From Candidatus Thiothrix sulfatifontis (GTDB taxonomy: Bacteria; Pseudomonadota; Gammaproteobacteria; Thiotrichales; Thiotrichaceae): a stretch of DNA of 64,000 bases. The stretch spans positions 558,001 to 622,000 of the forward strand of contig CP094685.1 in the NCBI GenBank assembly GCA_022828425.1, written 5' to 3'. The position numbers were made by a program, and so were the translations under genes. Shown here piece by piece: positions 13,709-23,823 of the stretch (positions are counted from its first letter, which is position 1; the number at the start of each line of letters is the position of its first letter). The notes under the pieces were generated by a model. That model made no database searches. It saw only the letters and a list, made by a program, of their open reading frames with translations, and was not told where the DNA came from.

Positions 13709-14491
13709 ATGGCTTTCGGCAAACTGACGATTGATTGGCGTAGTACACTGGCAGCGGTGTGGCGTTCCAACCGGCATTTCCTCAAACCTATCAGGAATGT
13801 TGACTTGGTAAACCCTGATACCTTGCAGGGCATTGACGCGCAGAAAGAAGCGCTATTTCGCAATACCGAACATTTTTTACGGGGCAAACCCGCCAGCCAT
13901 GCCCTGTTATGGGGTGCGCGTGGTGTGGGCAAATCGTCGCTGATCAAAGCTGTGTTGACCCGTTACCACACGTATGGTTTGCGCATGATTCAGATTTCCA
14001 AAGATGATCTGAATGTGTTGGTGGATATTACCGATGAAATTGTTGATTCCCACCACCGTTTCATCATTTATTGCGATGACTTGACCTTTGACGAAGGCCA
14101 AGGGGAATACCGCATGTTAAAAAGCACGATGGAAGGCACTTTGGAAAAGCCGCCGGAAAACGTGCTGATTTACGCTACCTCCAACCGGCGGCACATGATG
14201 CCGGAGCAATTGTTCGACAACCTCGCCACCAGCGCAATCAACGGCGACATTCACCCCGGTGAAGCCATTGACGACAAACTTTCATTGGCGGATCGGTTTG
14301 GCTTGTCGCTACCGTTTCATTCCATGAATCGGGATACTTATCTGGAAATTGTGGATAAGTTGTTTAAAGGCCGCGTACAAGATGCAGAGTTGTTGCACCA
14401 AGAAGCCATGACGTTTGCGACTGAGCGCGGCGGGCAAAGTGGGCGCACGGCACGGCATTTCTTCAACCATTGCCAAACAGGTTTAAGTTAA
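13709..14491 (+). CDS. DUF815 family AAA-type ATPase
   Basis: Cytoplasmic ATP-binding protein of the DUF815 family, with no settled role. In the 260-residue sequence the Walker A motif GARGVGKSS lies near residue 70 and a Walker B-like FIIYCDDL near residue 115. A sensor segment VLIYATSNRRHMMP and an arginine-bearing DRFGLSLPF follow. The C-terminus RGGQSGRTARHFF is typical of the family. A GGGAG-type ribosome site precedes ATG 13709. It stands alone between the lipA pair and two lipoprotein genes. Confidence 0.85.
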   Translation: MAFGKLTIDWRSTLAAVWRSNRHFLKPIRNVDLVNPDTLQGIDAQKEALFRNTEHFLRGKPASHALLWGARGVGKSSLIKAVLTRYHTYGLRMIQISKDDLNVLVDITDEIVDSHHRFIIYCDDLTFDEGQGEYRMLKSTMEGTLEKPPENVLIYATSNRRHMMPEQLFDNLATSAINGDIHPGEAIDDKLSLADRFGLSLPFHSMNRDTYLEIVDKLFKGRVQDAELLHQEAMTFATERGGQSGRTARHFFNHCQTGLS

Positions 14492-14568
14492 GCACTACTG
14501 GTACTCTGGCCTAAACTCCGGTACAAGTGGCGCTAGGTTACTGATTAAATAATTATTGAGGACATCAC

Positions 14569-14910
14569 ATGAAATCGACAACCGTATTTTTAACACTCGC
14601 CCTGCTATTGGGTCTGGGCGCTTGTACCCAAGAAACCCAAAATAAAATCGGGCGTGAAATCAATAACTGGACCGGCGTCAACGGCGTGCTGGAAGTGTAT
14701 GCCGGTGAGAAACTGGTCAGACGTTTCATGAAAATCGATAAGCTCACCACTAGCGCTGGCACGGGCAGTGGCGTTGATCGCCCTTACCGTTTCGGTTATG
14801 GCATTATGGATGCGAATTTGAACGGCGTTGCGGATGGAAATGAGAAGAAAGTCTACTTTGAATTCAGTGACTACTCGACTTCCTATGTATTCTTTGAGAA
14901 TCCATCCTGA
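14569..14910 (+). CDS. small predicted lipoprotein of unknown function
   Basis: Not a family I recognise. The 113-residue protein has a lipoprotein signal peptide ending in the lipobox LGAC with Cys at residue 19. The mature part carries a basic strand-like segment (LVRRFMKIDKL) and a GIMDANLNGVADGNEKK stretch rich in Asp/Asn, resembling a calcium-binding or short EF-like loop (inference). It lies 34 bp ahead of another lipoprotein gene in the same direction, so the two probably form a pair at the outer membrane. Confidence 0.75.
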   Translation: MKSTTVFLTLALLLGLGACTQETQNKIGREINNWTGVNGVLEVYAGEKLVRRFMKIDKLTTSAGTGSGVDRPYRFGYGIMDANLNGVADGNEKKVYFEFSDYSTSYVFFENPS

Positions 14911-14944
14911 GCAAGGCATTGACGGCTATTAACGGAGGGCGAAC

Positions 14945-15550
14945 ATGTTACGCACCCGCTTAACCACTGGTTTGTTACTGGTGCCACTGTTGCTGAATGG
15001 CTGCGGGACAGACACTGCTGACCCGCAATCTTCGACCCAACGGCAGCCCAATGCGCCTATTGCTGAGACACTGCTTGACCGTTACCCCATTACCGACACC
15101 AGCGCCGGTGCTATCCAGTTGGGGATGTTGTCCACGGACATTCCGGCGGCGATGCCCGGTGCCGATGCTGCCGTCGAACAAGACGGTGACGGCATTGAGT
15201 GGATGACGCTGAAAATGAACGGCGAAGCCCTCATGAATATTATGCTGGATCGCAGCACACACACCGCCAACTTGATTCGCATCCTCAGCCCACGTTTCAT
15301 CACGGCACAAGGCGTGAAGGTTGGGGAAAATCTGCAAAGCGTGGGTGAAAAACTCGGCGGCTTGAAAGAAATTCAGTGGACTGAAATTGAATCGCGCGAA
15401 TTTGCCACGTTCAACAATTCCCCCGTGACCATGGTATTCCAAGTGATTGCCAATAATGGCATGGCGGGCATTTACCCCACTGGTGAAGCGATCACCACTG
15501 TGGCGGCCTCTTCTGCCACCATCCATTCCATTTGGCTAATGCAAGACTAA
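14945..15550 (+). CDS. predicted lipoprotein of unknown function
   Basis: Unrecognised 201-residue protein with a signal peptide ending LLLNGC (lipidated Cys near residue 20). The mature domain begins with a Thr/Gln/Pro-rich linker, then a segment AGAIQLGMLSTDIPAAMPG. That segment resembles the small repeat found in periplasmic proteins where an early region sets a scaling factor, but no catalytic motif is visible. It is preceded by GGAGG (about 14935-14939) and follows another lipoprotein gene. It converges on xerC, whose stop lies 12 bp downstream. Confidence 0.75.
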   Translation: MLRTRLTTGLLLVPLLLNGCGTDTADPQSSTQRQPNAPIAETLLDRYPITDTSAGAIQLGMLSTDIPAAMPGADAAVEQDGDGIEWMTLKMNGEALMNIMLDRSTHTANLIRILSPRFITAQGVKVGENLQSVGEKLGGLKEIQWTEIESREFATFNNSPVTMVFQVIANNGMAGIYPTGEAITTVAASSATIHSIWLMQD

Positions 15551-15561
15551 CCGTGCGTGCG

Positions 15562-16479
15562 CTATTTTTTCTTGGCGCGGGGGTGCGCCTTGTCATACAC
15601 CGCAGCCAAGTGCTGAAAATCCAAATGCGTGTAAATCTGGGTGGTGCTAATGTCAGCATGACCCAGCATTTCTTGCACCGCGCGTAAATCCCCCGACGAT
15701 TCCAACACATGGCTGGCGAAGGAATGGCGCAATTTGTGCGGATGAACGTGCTGTTCCAACCCTTGCTGCAAACGCCAATGATTCAAGCGAAATTGCACAC
15801 TGCGCGGGTGTAAGCGCGTGCCACGTTTGCTGACAAACAACGCCGTTTCGCCGTGTGCTGCCAACGTAACTCGCTGCTGCAACCACTTGGCAACGGCGGC
15901 TAATGCCATGCGTCCAACGGGGACGTAACGCTCTTTATTGCCTTTGCCGATCACGCGCACTTGCTGCTGGTGCGGGTCGACATCGTGAATATCCAAGCCC
16001 ACCAGTTCTGCCAAGCGCAACCCGGAGGAATACAGCAATTCCATCAAAGCACTATCACGCACGGCTAAAATATCATCCGATTCGATATTCAACAGCCGTT
16101 CCAAAGTATCCGCATCCAAGGTATCGGGCAATTTGCGGGCGTGTTTCGGCGATTGCACATCCACGACCGGGTTGCTTTCAATCAGATTTTCGCGCAATAA
16201 AAAGCGGTAAAAGCGGCGGATGGAAGACAGCTTGCGTTGCAAACTTTTGCCCGATAAACCTTTGCGGTGCAAATGACTGATCCATTGACGCACTTGCGCG
16301 GTGTGGATAGTCAACGGCGAGGGTGCTTCAGCCGTGCCCGCCTGTTGTTCTAACCAGGTGATGAAATCGTTCAAATCGTGCTCGTAACTGCTGACAGTGC
16401 GCGGCGAATAGCGTTTTTCGCTGAATAAATGGTGGTGATAACGCGCCAGAATCGCATCGACAACTGCATTCAAGGCCAC
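15562..16479 (-). CDS. xerC: tyrosine recombinase XerC
   Basis: Site-specific recombinase that, with XerD, resolves chromosome dimers at dif. The 305-residue protein has an N-terminal SAM-like DNA-binding domain and a C-terminal catalytic domain. All catalytic residues are visible: Arg in SSGLRLAEL, Lys in GKGNKERYVP, His and Arg in HPHKLRHSFASH, His in LGHADIST, and Tyr in TTQIYTH. It directly follows the DUF484 gene, the usual dapF-DUF484-xerC order of gammaproteobacteria. The identity as XerC rather than XerD rests on that context. Confidence 0.95.
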   Translation of the reverse strand: MALNAVVDAILARYHHHLFSEKRYSPRTVSSYEHDLNDFITWLEQQAGTAEAPSPLTIHTAQVRQWISHLHRKGLSGKSLQRKLSSIRRFYRFLLRENLIESNPVVDVQSPKHARKLPDTLDADTLERLLNIESDDILAVRDSALMELLYSSGLRLAELVGLDIHDVDPHQQQVRVIGKGNKERYVPVGRMALAAVAKWLQQRVTLAAHGETALFVSKRGTRLHPRSVQFRLNHWRLQQGLEQHVHPHKLRHSFASHVLESSGDLRAVQEMLGHADISTTQIYTHLDFQHLAAVYDKAHPRAKKK

Positions 16480-17199
16480 CTAAGACCCCATCTCGACAGT
16501 ATGCAGGGGCGGTTCCAAATAACGCGCTAACGCCCGCGCTACCAAGTCGCCGAGTTGCCCAATGAATAATGTGCCCATGCCGGGGTAAAAACGGGCTTCG
16601 TTTTCGCTGCCCAGTGCCAATACCCCGATTTCACGCGCTTCAAACAACGGAATCAACACCGCTGATTTAATGGATGCGCCCTCGTCGCCAAACAAAAACA
16701 TTTGCTGGCGCGGGCGCAAACGCCCACACACCGGCTGACGTTTGCGAAACAGCGTGGCCAATTGCTTGAGGTACTTGTCATCGGGGTCAATGAAATGCAG
16801 GCCATTCCGCGTGCGCCCATGCCCGATCAGGCGTAACACCACATTGTCGGCTTTGAAATCACCACGCAGCATGTGATTACAGGTTCCCACCACATCATCG
16901 AGGCTATCACAGGTCATGAGTTCCAGCGCCAGATGGTGCAAGCGGGCAATCACATGTTCGCTGTCACGCGCCGCTTTCAGCATGTCACTTTGGCGTTCCT
17001 GCAATTCACGGTACTGATCACGCTGGCGTTGCACCAAGCGTTCCAGCAGCGAGACTGCCCCGCCGGTATGCAAATGCGGAATGCTCAAGCCATCCAGCAC
17101 GTCTTCGTGCTCACGGAAAAAATTGGGGTGGTGGCGCAACCAAGCCGCTACCTGCTCAGCGCTGATGCCCTGATCGCGCTGTCCATCTGCTGTGTTCAT
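16480..17199 (-). CDS. DUF484 family protein
   Basis: Cytoplasmic protein of the DUF484 family (GAF-like fold, function unknown), constantly found between dapF and xerC. The 239-residue protein has an N-terminal helical part ([18 protein letters not shown]), a coiled-coil middle ([17 protein letters not shown]) and a GAF-like C-terminal half ending with [20 protein letters not shown], which is the family signature. The start at 17199 overlaps the dapF stop (ATGA), and the gene abuts xerC with no gap. Coupled translation is therefore likely. Confidence 0.9.
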   Translation of the reverse strand: MNTADGQRDQGISAEQVAAWLRHHPNFFREHEDVLDGLSIPHLHTGGAVSLLERLVQRQRDQYRELQERQSDMLKAARDSEHVIARLHHLALELMTCDSLDDVVGTCNHMLRGDFKADNVVLRLIGHGRTRNGLHFIDPDDKYLKQLATLFRKRQPVCGRLRPRQQMFLFGDEGASIKSAVLIPLFEAREIGVLALGSENEARFYPGMGTLFIGQLGDLVARALARYLEPPLHTVEMGS

Positions 17200-18035
17200 A
17201 AGGTAAGTGTTCCCCTGAATACCGTTACTGCCGGGCCGGTCATTGCTACCGGCTGCCCTGCACCTTGCCACTGAATCCGCAACTCGCCACCGGGCAAGCT
17301 GACGCTAACCTGCTCATCCAATAAACCCTGCAAGCGCCCGGCTACCACGGCGGCACACGCACCCGTGCCACACGCCAGCGTTTCACCACAGCCGCGCTCG
17401 AAAACCCGTAAGCGGATGCGGTCACGCGCCACCACTTGCATAAAACCGACATTGACCCGCTTGGGAAACGCCGGGTGGCTTTCCAACAATGCGCCTAAGG
17501 TTGCCACCGGAGCGCTATCCACATCCATCACTTGCAGCACAGCATGGGGATTGCCCATCGACACAGCGGCTAAGGCAAGGGTTTCACCACCCACATCCAC
17601 GGAATAAAGCGTTTGCTGCCCCTCGGCAACGAACGGTATTTGTGCAGGTGCTAATACCGGCACGCCCATGTTCACCATTACCTGCCCATCGGCTTGAATG
17701 TGCAACACAATGCGCCCGCTGGCGGTCATCACCGGGATTGTGGTCTGATCAGTTAAACCCTGATCAGACACGAAACGCGCAAAACAACGCGCCCCATTCC
17801 CGCATTGTTCCACTTCACCGCCATCGGCATTGAAAATACGGTAACGAAACGCCGCATCCGCCCCTGCGTAGGCTTCCACCAGCAATAATTGATCACAGCC
17901 CACCCCAAAATGGCGGTCAGCAAGGTGCTGAATGTGCGCGGCACTTAAATCTACCTGCTGATTAATCCCATCCAACACCACAAAATCATTGCCTAAGCCG
18001 TGCATTTTGGTGAAATGAAGCTCGCCACCGCCCAT
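17196..18035 (-). CDS. dapF: diaminopimelate epimerase
   Basis: Converts LL- to meso-diaminopimelate for lysine and peptidoglycan synthesis. The 279-residue protein has both catalytic cysteines, in [12 protein letters not shown] and [13 protein letters not shown]. The typical N-terminus [16 protein letters not shown] and substrate loop [10 protein letters not shown] are intact. The start at 18035 (MGGGELHF) was chosen over a start 48 codons upstream, which would run through the intergenic promoter. It begins a three-gene operon with DUF484 and xerC and is divergent from tusA across a 126-bp region holding a clear inverted repeat. Confidence 0.96.
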   Translation of the reverse strand: MGGGELHFTKMHGLGNDFVVLDGINQQVDLSAAHIQHLADRHFGVGCDQLLLVEAYAGADAAFRYRIFNADGGEVEQCGNGARCFARFVSDQGLTDQTTIPVMTASGRIVLHIQADGQVMVNMGVPVLAPAQIPFVAEGQQTLYSVDVGGETLALAAVSMGNPHAVLQVMDVDSAPVATLGALLESHPAFPKRVNVGFMQVVARDRIRLRVFERGCGETLACGTGACAAVVAGRLQGLLDEQVSVSLPGGELRIQWQGAGQPVAMTGPAVTVFRGTLTL

Positions 18036-18161
18036 ACTGAATTTCCTATTAACGAAAGCATTAGTATACAAACATATAGCGATACAGCAATTTTGGTGAT
18101 ATGTTATATCACTCAATTTTTCGGATCGCATCACATTAATCGCAAGATTAGGAGAGGAAAC
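18036..18161. promoter_or_regulatory. divergent dapF / tusA control region with inverted repeat
   Basis: AT-rich 126-bp region. A perfect inverted repeat GTGATAT-GTT-ATATCAC lies at 18096-18112, a plausible regulator binding site placed between the two divergent genes. A good Shine-Dalgarno sequence (GGAGAGG) precedes the tusA ATG. No regulator gene is next to it, so the binding protein is unknown. Confidence 0.55.
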
Positions 18162-18392
18162 ATGTCTGATTTCAAACAAGAACTTGACGCTCGCGGCTTA
18201 AATTGCCCACTGCCCATTCTGCGCACTAAAAAATCCATTAACGGCTTGGCTTCTGGCGAAATCCTGAAGGTCATCGCAACTGACCCAGGCTCTGTCAAAG
18301 ATATGGAAGCTTTCTGCAAGCAAACTGGCAATGAAATGATCAGCACCAGCGAATCTGGTGGCGACTACACTTTCATGATCAAGAAAGCGTAA
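18162..18392 (+). CDS. tusA: sulfur carrier protein TusA
   Basis: Small cytoplasmic sulfur-transfer protein that carries persulfide on a conserved Cys. The 76-residue sequence has the signature [12 protein letters not shown], with the active Cys at about residue 15, and the [15 protein letters not shown] helix. In sulfur-oxidising bacteria TusA feeds sulfur to dissimilatory pathways; in others it serves tRNA thiolation. The gene alone does not tell which. It stands alone, with a GC-rich hairpin just downstream (18402-18423) as a likely terminator before bioF. Confidence 0.95.
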   Translation: MSDFKQELDARGLNCPLPILRTKKSINGLASGEILKVIATDPGSVKDMEAFCKQTGNEMISTSESGGDYTFMIKKA

Positions 18393-18401
18393 GGGCGTGT
18401 G

Positions 18402-18423
18402 GGGGCGGAAGCTGTTTCGCCCC
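18402..18423 (+). terminator. hairpin after tusA
   Basis: GGGGCG at 18402-18407 pairs with CGCCCC at 18418-18423, nine bases after the tusA stop. It is followed by an A/T-rich but not T-only stretch, so termination is probable but not certain. Confidence 0.5.
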
Positions 18424-18445
18424 TGCGTAAAATATTGTTATTCTA

Positions 18446-19639
18446 ATGCCTGCTGATTCCAAATTTACCAAACTCCGCACAGAACTCGACCTCCGCCGTT
18501 CCCGGCACCTTTACCGCCGCACCCGCCTCGCGGACTCCCCGCAACAACCCCAACGCCACATCGACGGCAAACCTTTTCTCACGTTTTGCAGCAATGATTA
18601 CCTTGGGCTGGCGAATCACCCCGCCGTCATTCGTGCGTTTCAGCAAGCCGCCAATACTTACGGTGTCGGCAGTGGCGCGGCACATTTGGTCAATGGGCAT
18701 TCGCGCCCGCATCAGCAATTGGAAGAAGCGTTAGCCGCCTTCACGGGGCGGGAACGCGCCTTGTTATTTTCCACCGGCTACATGGCCAATCTGGGCGTAG
18801 TCAATGCGCTGCTAAGCGGGCGTAATGACGTGGTGTATGCCGACCGTTTAAATCATGCCTCGCTGGTGGATGCGGCCTTGTTATCCGGCGCAACACTGAT
18901 CCGTTACCCGCACAATGACACCACTAGCCTCGGCAAACGTTTGCTGGCACACGAGGGTGATGCTCCCACCCAACTGATTCTCACCGATGGCGTTTTCAGC
19001 ATGGATGGCGATGTGGCTCCGCTGGCCAAACTCGCGCTGATGGCGCGGCAGCATGAGGCTTGGCTAATGGTGGATGATGCGCACGGGTTTGGTGTATTGG
19101 GCAATACTGGCGCGGGTTTGGTGGAAGCCGCTGGCTTGAATCAAGACGACATGCCGATTCTTATGGGCACTTTGGGTAAAGCACTCGGCACCGCAGGCGC
19201 ATTCATCGCCGGTAGCCATGATTTGATTGAATACCTGATTCAAACCGCGCGCACCTGGATTTATACTACCGCTCAGCCGCCCGCTGTTGCCGCTGCCACC
19301 TTAGTCAGCTTGCAACTGGTAGCAACCGAAAGCTGGCGGCGTGAACATTTACGCAACCTGATTCAACAGTTTCGCACGGGCGCTACCCAACTCGGTTTGC
19401 CGTTAATGCCGTCTGACACCGCGATTCAGCCGCTGTTGGTCGGCAGCAGCGAACACGCGTTGGCAGTTAGCCGTCAGTTAGAAGAATGCGGCATTCTAGT
19501 GACCGCGATTCGCCCACCTACCGTACCAGCGGGAACGGCACGGCTGCGAATTACTTTGTCGGCAGCGCACACCGCCGAAGAGGTGGAACGTTTGTTGGAC
19601 GCACTCGGTAAATGTCAGCTCTTTGTGCTACCAAATTGA
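18446..19639 (+). CDS. bioF: 8-amino-7-oxononanoate synthase
   Basis: PLP enzyme condensing pimeloyl-ACP with alanine in biotin synthesis. In the 397-residue sequence [44 protein letters not shown] and the PLP-lysine segment [14 protein letters not shown] are all conserved. The other biotin genes (bioA, bioB, bioD) are not in the window, so bioF is isolated here. Its last 25 bases overlap the 3-prime end of the convergent DUF6489 gene on the other strand. A related enzyme, 2-amino-3-ketobutyrate CoA ligase, is possible but less likely. Confidence 0.92.
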   Translation: MPADSKFTKLRTELDLRRSRHLYRRTRLADSPQQPQRHIDGKPFLTFCSNDYLGLANHPAVIRAFQQAANTYGVGSGAAHLVNGHSRPHQQLEEALAAFTGRERALLFSTGYMANLGVVNALLSGRNDVVYADRLNHASLVDAALLSGATLIRYPHNDTTSLGKRLLAHEGDAPTQLILTDGVFSMDGDVAPLAKLALMARQHEAWLMVDDAHGFGVLGNTGAGLVEAAGLNQDDMPILMGTLGKALGTAGAFIAGSHDLIEYLIQTARTWIYTTAQPPAVAAATLVSLQLVATESWRREHLRNLIQQFRTGATQLGLPLMPSDTAIQPLLVGSSEHALAVSRQLEECGILVTAIRPPTVPAGTARLRITLSAAHTAEEVERLLDALGKCQLFVLPN

Positions 19640-19848
19640 CCGAATATATCCATCCAGTGCTTAAATATGTCCGCATTGCCCGCGACACCCGGTTTGAAAA
19701 AGGTTAGGGGGTCGAAACCTTCCGCGCCTTCCTGCATTTTCTTCAGCATTTGTGCCATGACTTCTTGATTGAATGCCTGCACATCGGGCAAGCCCATGAC
19801 GCGGCGCAGTTCTTCTGGGGTCATCTCGACGTTGACGGTGATATTCAT
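19615..19848 (-). CDS. DUF6489 family small protein
   Basis: Small 77-residue protein resembling the DUF6489 family, whose role is unknown. It begins with an acidic strand ([21 protein letters not shown]) followed by a helix ([16 protein letters not shown]) and a C-terminal amphipathic region ([12 protein letters not shown]). No signal peptide is present. A fair ribosome site (AGGGAGT) lies just upstream of the start at 19848. The gene converges on bioF and overlaps it by 25 bp. The family assignment comes from memory of the pattern and is moderate. Confidence 0.7.
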   Translation of the reverse strand: MNITVNVEMTPEELRRVMGLPDVQAFNQEVMAQMLKKMQEGAEGFDPLTFFKPGVAGNADIFKHWMDIFGQFGSTKS

Positions 19849-19951
19849 CAGTTACTCCCTTGATTGCAAGGCATTCATTTTGCCATAAATCCGTTAATCG
19901 CGTTTATATTGCCTATACTCTGTCAAACACTTGCAAAGGAAACGGGCGCTC

Positions 19952-21763
19952 ATGGCTGATACACCTCCGCTAAGCATTGGCAAACGCTTGCAGGCATGGG
20001 CCTTGCATTCCCTTGAGTTTATGCGCTTGCTCACCGAACGCCTGATGGGATTCCTGCGGCTGTTTGCCACTTTAGGGCTGTTTCTAATCGTGTTATTTGT
20101 GGTTTCCAAAGCGGTGGATAGCGCCAACTTGGTTTTAGTGAAAGCTTTTACCGTGCCGCAAAGCATGAGCGCTAACCATGCTGACGCCGGGCGCATTATC
20201 GCCAACACCCTCAAGCAAGAGTTATTGCTGGCGGAAAGCGACATTTACGCCACGGTCAAGCGCACCAGCCGCAACAGCAATGGCAAAATCAATATCGATG
20301 CCGTGACCGGCAGTAACGAAGAATATTTACTCGGCTCCAGCATTAAACTGCCCGAAACCGGCATTTCCATTAATGATGTGGTGGAATTTATCGGCAGCAT
20401 TTTTGGGCGGCGCAATCTCACTGGCTCGGTCTATCAAGACCAAGGCAAGCTGTTTTTGCAAGTCGAACTCGATGGGCGCATTTTCCACTTCGAGCGCAAA
20501 CTGGACGACCACGACCCTAACGCCCTCAATATGGATTTGATTCGCGACATGCTGCGCGAAGCCCGCACGCAACTGCTGAGCGTTGCCTCCGAAAGCCACA
20601 ACTTGTATTTTTATTGCAGCGGAGAAGCCGCCACGGTGGAGCATCCCGATAGCCGACTGAACGAATGGTTTGACTATTGTTCGCGCTTGCAAAGCAGTCA
20701 AGTGACGCCAGAAATTCTCAATACCTTGCTGAACGACCTGCATTCCGCCCACACCCGGCAACTGGCGAATGGCAATGATACGTTGCGGCATATTTTAGGA
20801 CAAACCATCGGCAGTGCTTTGGATAAAGCCCGTTTGCTTTGTCCTGATTATCCGACTACCAAAGTCTGCAAAGCACCAACATTGCCAGAAGTCGCACAAA
20901 TTTCGCTGAAATTGCCTAAGCCAATGGTGGCTGCTGCCGCGCCTGCGGCGCCATCGTTATACCCCGAACTGCCAGATGCCCGTGCATTTGAACCGGATAC
21001 GCTGTCGATGCGCAGCATGATTCGGGTTGAGCCGTTGGCGAATGCGGTAGCCGAACCCTTGGTGGCATTACCCTCGGTCAGAGCCTTACAAGCACAATGT
21101 GCCAAGCACCCGGCGGCTAAACCACAAGAAATATTGGCGTCCAACCGTACCGAAAGCGATGCAACGCTGCTGTTCAACAATAACCGCCCGATTCAAGCGG
21201 CAGAAAAATACGCACAAGCCATTGAGCAGAATTGCGGCAATGTATTTGCTTGGGCGAATTTAGGGGTGTTGCTGGTCTCGACTGAACCGCCATTGCGGAG
21301 CGCGGATGAGGCCAAACTCGCCTTGGAAATGGCGGTTAAACTAAACGATAAGATTGACTGGATTCAAAACAACCTGTGCATCGCCCGCGCTTGGCTTGCA
21401 CCCTTGGAATCGGTAGAAAAGATGGTAGGCGATACCGCGTGCACCACCGCCCGCAGTTTAAATCCTGCCAATAAAGTGATCCTCGACAAACAGTTTTATC
21501 TGGCATTGGCGGATCGTTACTTGCTGGAAGCGCAATACGCACAGGCAGCGAGCACGTATCAAGTTGCAGTCAGCGCGGATCGCAAGCGCGATTGCAATAC
21601 CAGCAAAGTCATCGACAAGCTGGCCTTGTTGGAAGCGGCGCACGGGGTGGCGGGGGCAAAAGCGGCAGCTTGCGCGATTGTGCAAGACGCCGCCGCGTTG
21701 CCGGGTGGAAAGCTTAGCGCGTGTGAGGATAAACTCGCGGCGTTCACCGGCACTTGCCCGTGA
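19952..21763 (+). CDS. membrane-anchored protein with C-terminal repeat region, function unknown
   Basis: Unrecognised 603-residue protein. One hydrophobic segment (LFATLGLFLIVLFVVSKAV, about residues 37-55) anchors a large periplasmic part. That part has a compact domain (GNEEYLL to SVYQDQGKLFLQVELDG), a Pro/Ala-rich linker near residue 330, and a C-terminal half with TPR-like helices (RPIQAAEKYAQAIEQNCGNVFAWANLGVLL). Many Cys residues occur in the exported part, suggesting disulfides. The start at 19952 (MADTPPLSIG) is preferred over an ATG seven codons upstream. Its stop lies two bases from the ybiT stop, convergent. Confidence 0.75.
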   Translation: MADTPPLSIGKRLQAWALHSLEFMRLLTERLMGFLRLFATLGLFLIVLFVVSKAVDSANLVLVKAFTVPQSMSANHADAGRIIANTLKQELLLAESDIYATVKRTSRNSNGKINIDAVTGSNEEYLLGSSIKLPETGISINDVVEFIGSIFGRRNLTGSVYQDQGKLFLQVELDGRIFHFERKLDDHDPNALNMDLIRDMLREARTQLLSVASESHNLYFYCSGEAATVEHPDSRLNEWFDYCSRLQSSQVTPEILNTLLNDLHSAHTRQLANGNDTLRHILGQTIGSALDKARLLCPDYPTTKVCKAPTLPEVAQISLKLPKPMVAAAAPAAPSLYPELPDARAFEPDTLSMRSMIRVEPLANAVAEPLVALPSVRALQAQCAKHPAAKPQEILASNRTESDATLLFNNNRPIQAAEKYAQAIEQNCGNVFAWANLGVLLVSTEPPLRSADEAKLALEMAVKLNDKIDWIQNNLCIARAWLAPLESVEKMVGDTACTTARSLNPANKVILDKQFYLALADRYLLEAQYAQAASTYQVAVSADRKRDCNTSKVIDKLALLEAAHGVAGAKAAACAIVQDAAALPGGKLSACEDKLAAFTGTCP

Positions 21764-21765
21764 GC

Positions 21766-23388
21766 TTAATCCAAGCCTTGGCTGCTTAAATACTCTTCGT
21801 AAGTGCCACGGTAATCGACAATCGTACCGTCGCCTTTCATGTCAAAAATGCGCGTTGCCAAGGAACCGACGAACACGCGGTCATGCGACACAAACAGCAA
21901 GGTGCCGTCGTATTTGTCGAGTGCGCCGTTGAGGGATTCGATGGATTCCATGTCCAAATGGTTGGTGGGTTCATCCATCAGCATTACATTGGTGCGGGAA
22001 AGCATCATACGCCCGAAAATCATCCGCCCTTTTTCACCACCCGACAATACGCGCACCGGCTTTTTCACGGTATCGCCGCCGAACAGCAAGCGTCCCAAGG
22101 TGCCACGGTTTTGGGTTTCGGCATCTTCACCTTCGTAGCCGCTTTTGCGCACGAAATCTGCCATCCAATCGGTGAGGCTGATGTCGCTTTTGAAGTCGTC
22201 TTCGTGGTCTTGCTCGTAGGTCGAAATACGCACTTTTTCTGCCCACTTGATGCTGCCTTTTTGCGGCTGCAATTTGCCTTCGAGCAGCTTGAGCAGAGTG
22301 GTTTTACCTACACCGTTTTCGCCGATGATACCAACTTTTTCACCCGCTTCAATCGCGAACGTGAAGTTTTTGATCAGCGGTTTTTCCATGCCTTCGTAGC
22401 CAAAAGTGAGGTTATTGACCTCGACGGCAAAACGGTGCAGGCGTTCTTTTTCGTCGTACTCGAAGCGAATCCACGGGTATTGGCGGCTGGAAGGTTTAAT
22501 GTCTTCCGGCTTGAGTTTGTCGATCAGCTTGCGGCGGCTAGTGGCTTGTTTTGCTTTGGATTTGTTAGCGGAGAAACGGCGCACGAAGTCTTGCAATTCC
22601 AGAATGCGGTCTTTCGCCTTGGCGTTGGCATTGGCTTGGCGTTCACGGGCTTGGGTAGAGGCTTCCATGAAGTCGTCGTAGTTGCCGGAGTAAATCTGGA
22701 TTTTACCGAAATCTAAATCCGCCGTGTGCGTACACACTTGGTTTAAAAAGTGGCGGTCATGCGAGATGATGATCATGGTGGAATCGCGGTTATTGAGCGT
22801 TTCTTCCAACCAGCGGATGGTATTGATGTCGAGGTTGTTGGTCGGTTCGTCCAGCAACAAAATGTCAGGGTTGGCGAACAGGGCTTGGCACAGCAATACG
22901 CGCAATTTCCAGCCGGGAGCGACTTGGCTCATCGGGCCGTTGTGCTGTTCGATGGGGATGCCGACCGCCATCAACAATTCACCGGCACGCGATTCAGCGG
23001 TGTAGCCGTCCATTTCCGCAAACTGTCCTTCGAGTTCCGCCGCTTTCATGTAATCGTCTTCGGTCGCGTCCATGTTGGCGTAAATCGCGTCTTTGGCGGA
23101 CATGACTTTCCACATTTCTTCGTGCCCCATCAGCACCACATCCAGCACGCGCACGTCTTCAAAACCGAACTGGTCTTGGCGCAAATAGGCGATGCGTTCG
23201 TGCGGGTCTTTGGAAACGTTACCCGCTGTTGGCTCTAATTGCCCGCAGAGGATTTTCATGAAAGTGGACTTGCCCGCGCCATTTGCGCCGATCAAGCCGT
23301 AGCGGTTGCCGTCGCCAAATTTGACGGAAACGTTATCGAATAGGGGTTTAGCACCGAACTGAATGGTGACATTGGCAGCAACTAGCAT
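21766..23388 (-). CDS. ybiT: ABC-F family ATPase YbiT
   Basis: Cytoplasmic ABC-F protein with two ATPase domains and no membrane part; the family acts on ribosomes. The 540-residue sequence has Walker A motifs GANGAGKST and GENGVGKTT and Walker B motifs [11 protein letters not shown] and [11 protein letters not shown]. The signature of domain 1 is the YbiT-type VAPGWKLRV in place of LSGGQ, while domain 2 has VLSGGEKGR. This and the end [11 protein letters not shown] place it with YbiT rather than EttA, Uup or YheS. It is transcribed away from priA. Confidence 0.93.
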   Translation of the reverse strand: MLVAANVTIQFGAKPLFDNVSVKFGDGNRYGLIGANGAGKSTFMKILCGQLEPTAGNVSKDPHERIAYLRQDQFGFEDVRVLDVVLMGHEEMWKVMSAKDAIYANMDATEDDYMKAAELEGQFAEMDGYTAESRAGELLMAVGIPIEQHNGPMSQVAPGWKLRVLLCQALFANPDILLLDEPTNNLDINTIRWLEETLNNRDSTMIIISHDRHFLNQVCTHTADLDFGKIQIYSGNYDDFMEASTQARERQANANAKAKDRILELQDFVRRFSANKSKAKQATSRRKLIDKLKPEDIKPSSRQYPWIRFEYDEKERLHRFAVEVNNLTFGYEGMEKPLIKNFTFAIEAGEKVGIIGENGVGKTTLLKLLEGKLQPQKGSIKWAEKVRISTYEQDHEDDFKSDISLTDWMADFVRKSGYEGEDAETQNRGTLGRLLFGGDTVKKPVRVLSGGEKGRMIFGRMMLSRTNVMLMDEPTNHLDMESIESLNGALDKYDGTLLFVSHDRVFVGSLATRIFDMKGDGTIVDYRGTYEEYLSSQGLD

Positions 23389-23823
23389 GGATCAATCCTT
23401 GAGCGACAACAGGGGCAAATAAAATGAAACATTACTTTAGCATTTTCTGGATTTTTGAACCACGCTTGATGCGTTTCGCCTGTGTTTAGTTTCACGTGAC
23501 GGCTCGGAGAGTTGTCCACATCATAACCTTACGTTCACATTTGCGTTTGACTTGTCAACCGGGTGTAAAAAAATAATTTAAGTTGTTGAAATGGCTTAAT
23601 TAAATCAAATTGTTTAATTTTTATTCAAAGTGCATAAGTGCTTATTTGACAAGGCGTAGCGGCAACTGTCCGCAGTTCTTCCACAGAGTTATCCACAGGT
23701 TCTGTGCATAACCGCAATTTCCGCTTATGCAGCAAGCAGTTGTTAAGGCTTCCGCAAGCTTCGCACCAGACTGCGCCACAAACGCTAACGCGCATTCTGC
23801 ATAATTCCGCTAAACTTGCGCCC
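23389..23823. promoter_or_regulatory. ybiT / priA intergenic region with AT-rich tract and DnaA boxes
   Basis: This is a 435-bp gap without a gene. It has a very AT-rich block (about 23563-23650), a perfect DnaA box at 23689-23697 (TTATCCACA), an 8/9 box at 23512-23520 (TTGTCCACA) and a half parS (TTTCACGTGA) at 23490-23499. Divergent promoters for ybiT and priA are expected here. The combination resembles a secondary initiator-binding or regulatory locus, but no array of boxes as dense as at dnaA-dnaN is present. Confidence 0.5.

Noticed and set aside
21883..22716. Plus-strand frame of 277 codons opposite ybiT
   Set aside because: Mirror of the ABC-F coding sequence.
23488..23503. parS-like sequence AGTTTCACGTGACGGC
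   Set aside because: Only the left half and the CACGTG core match; the right half does not.
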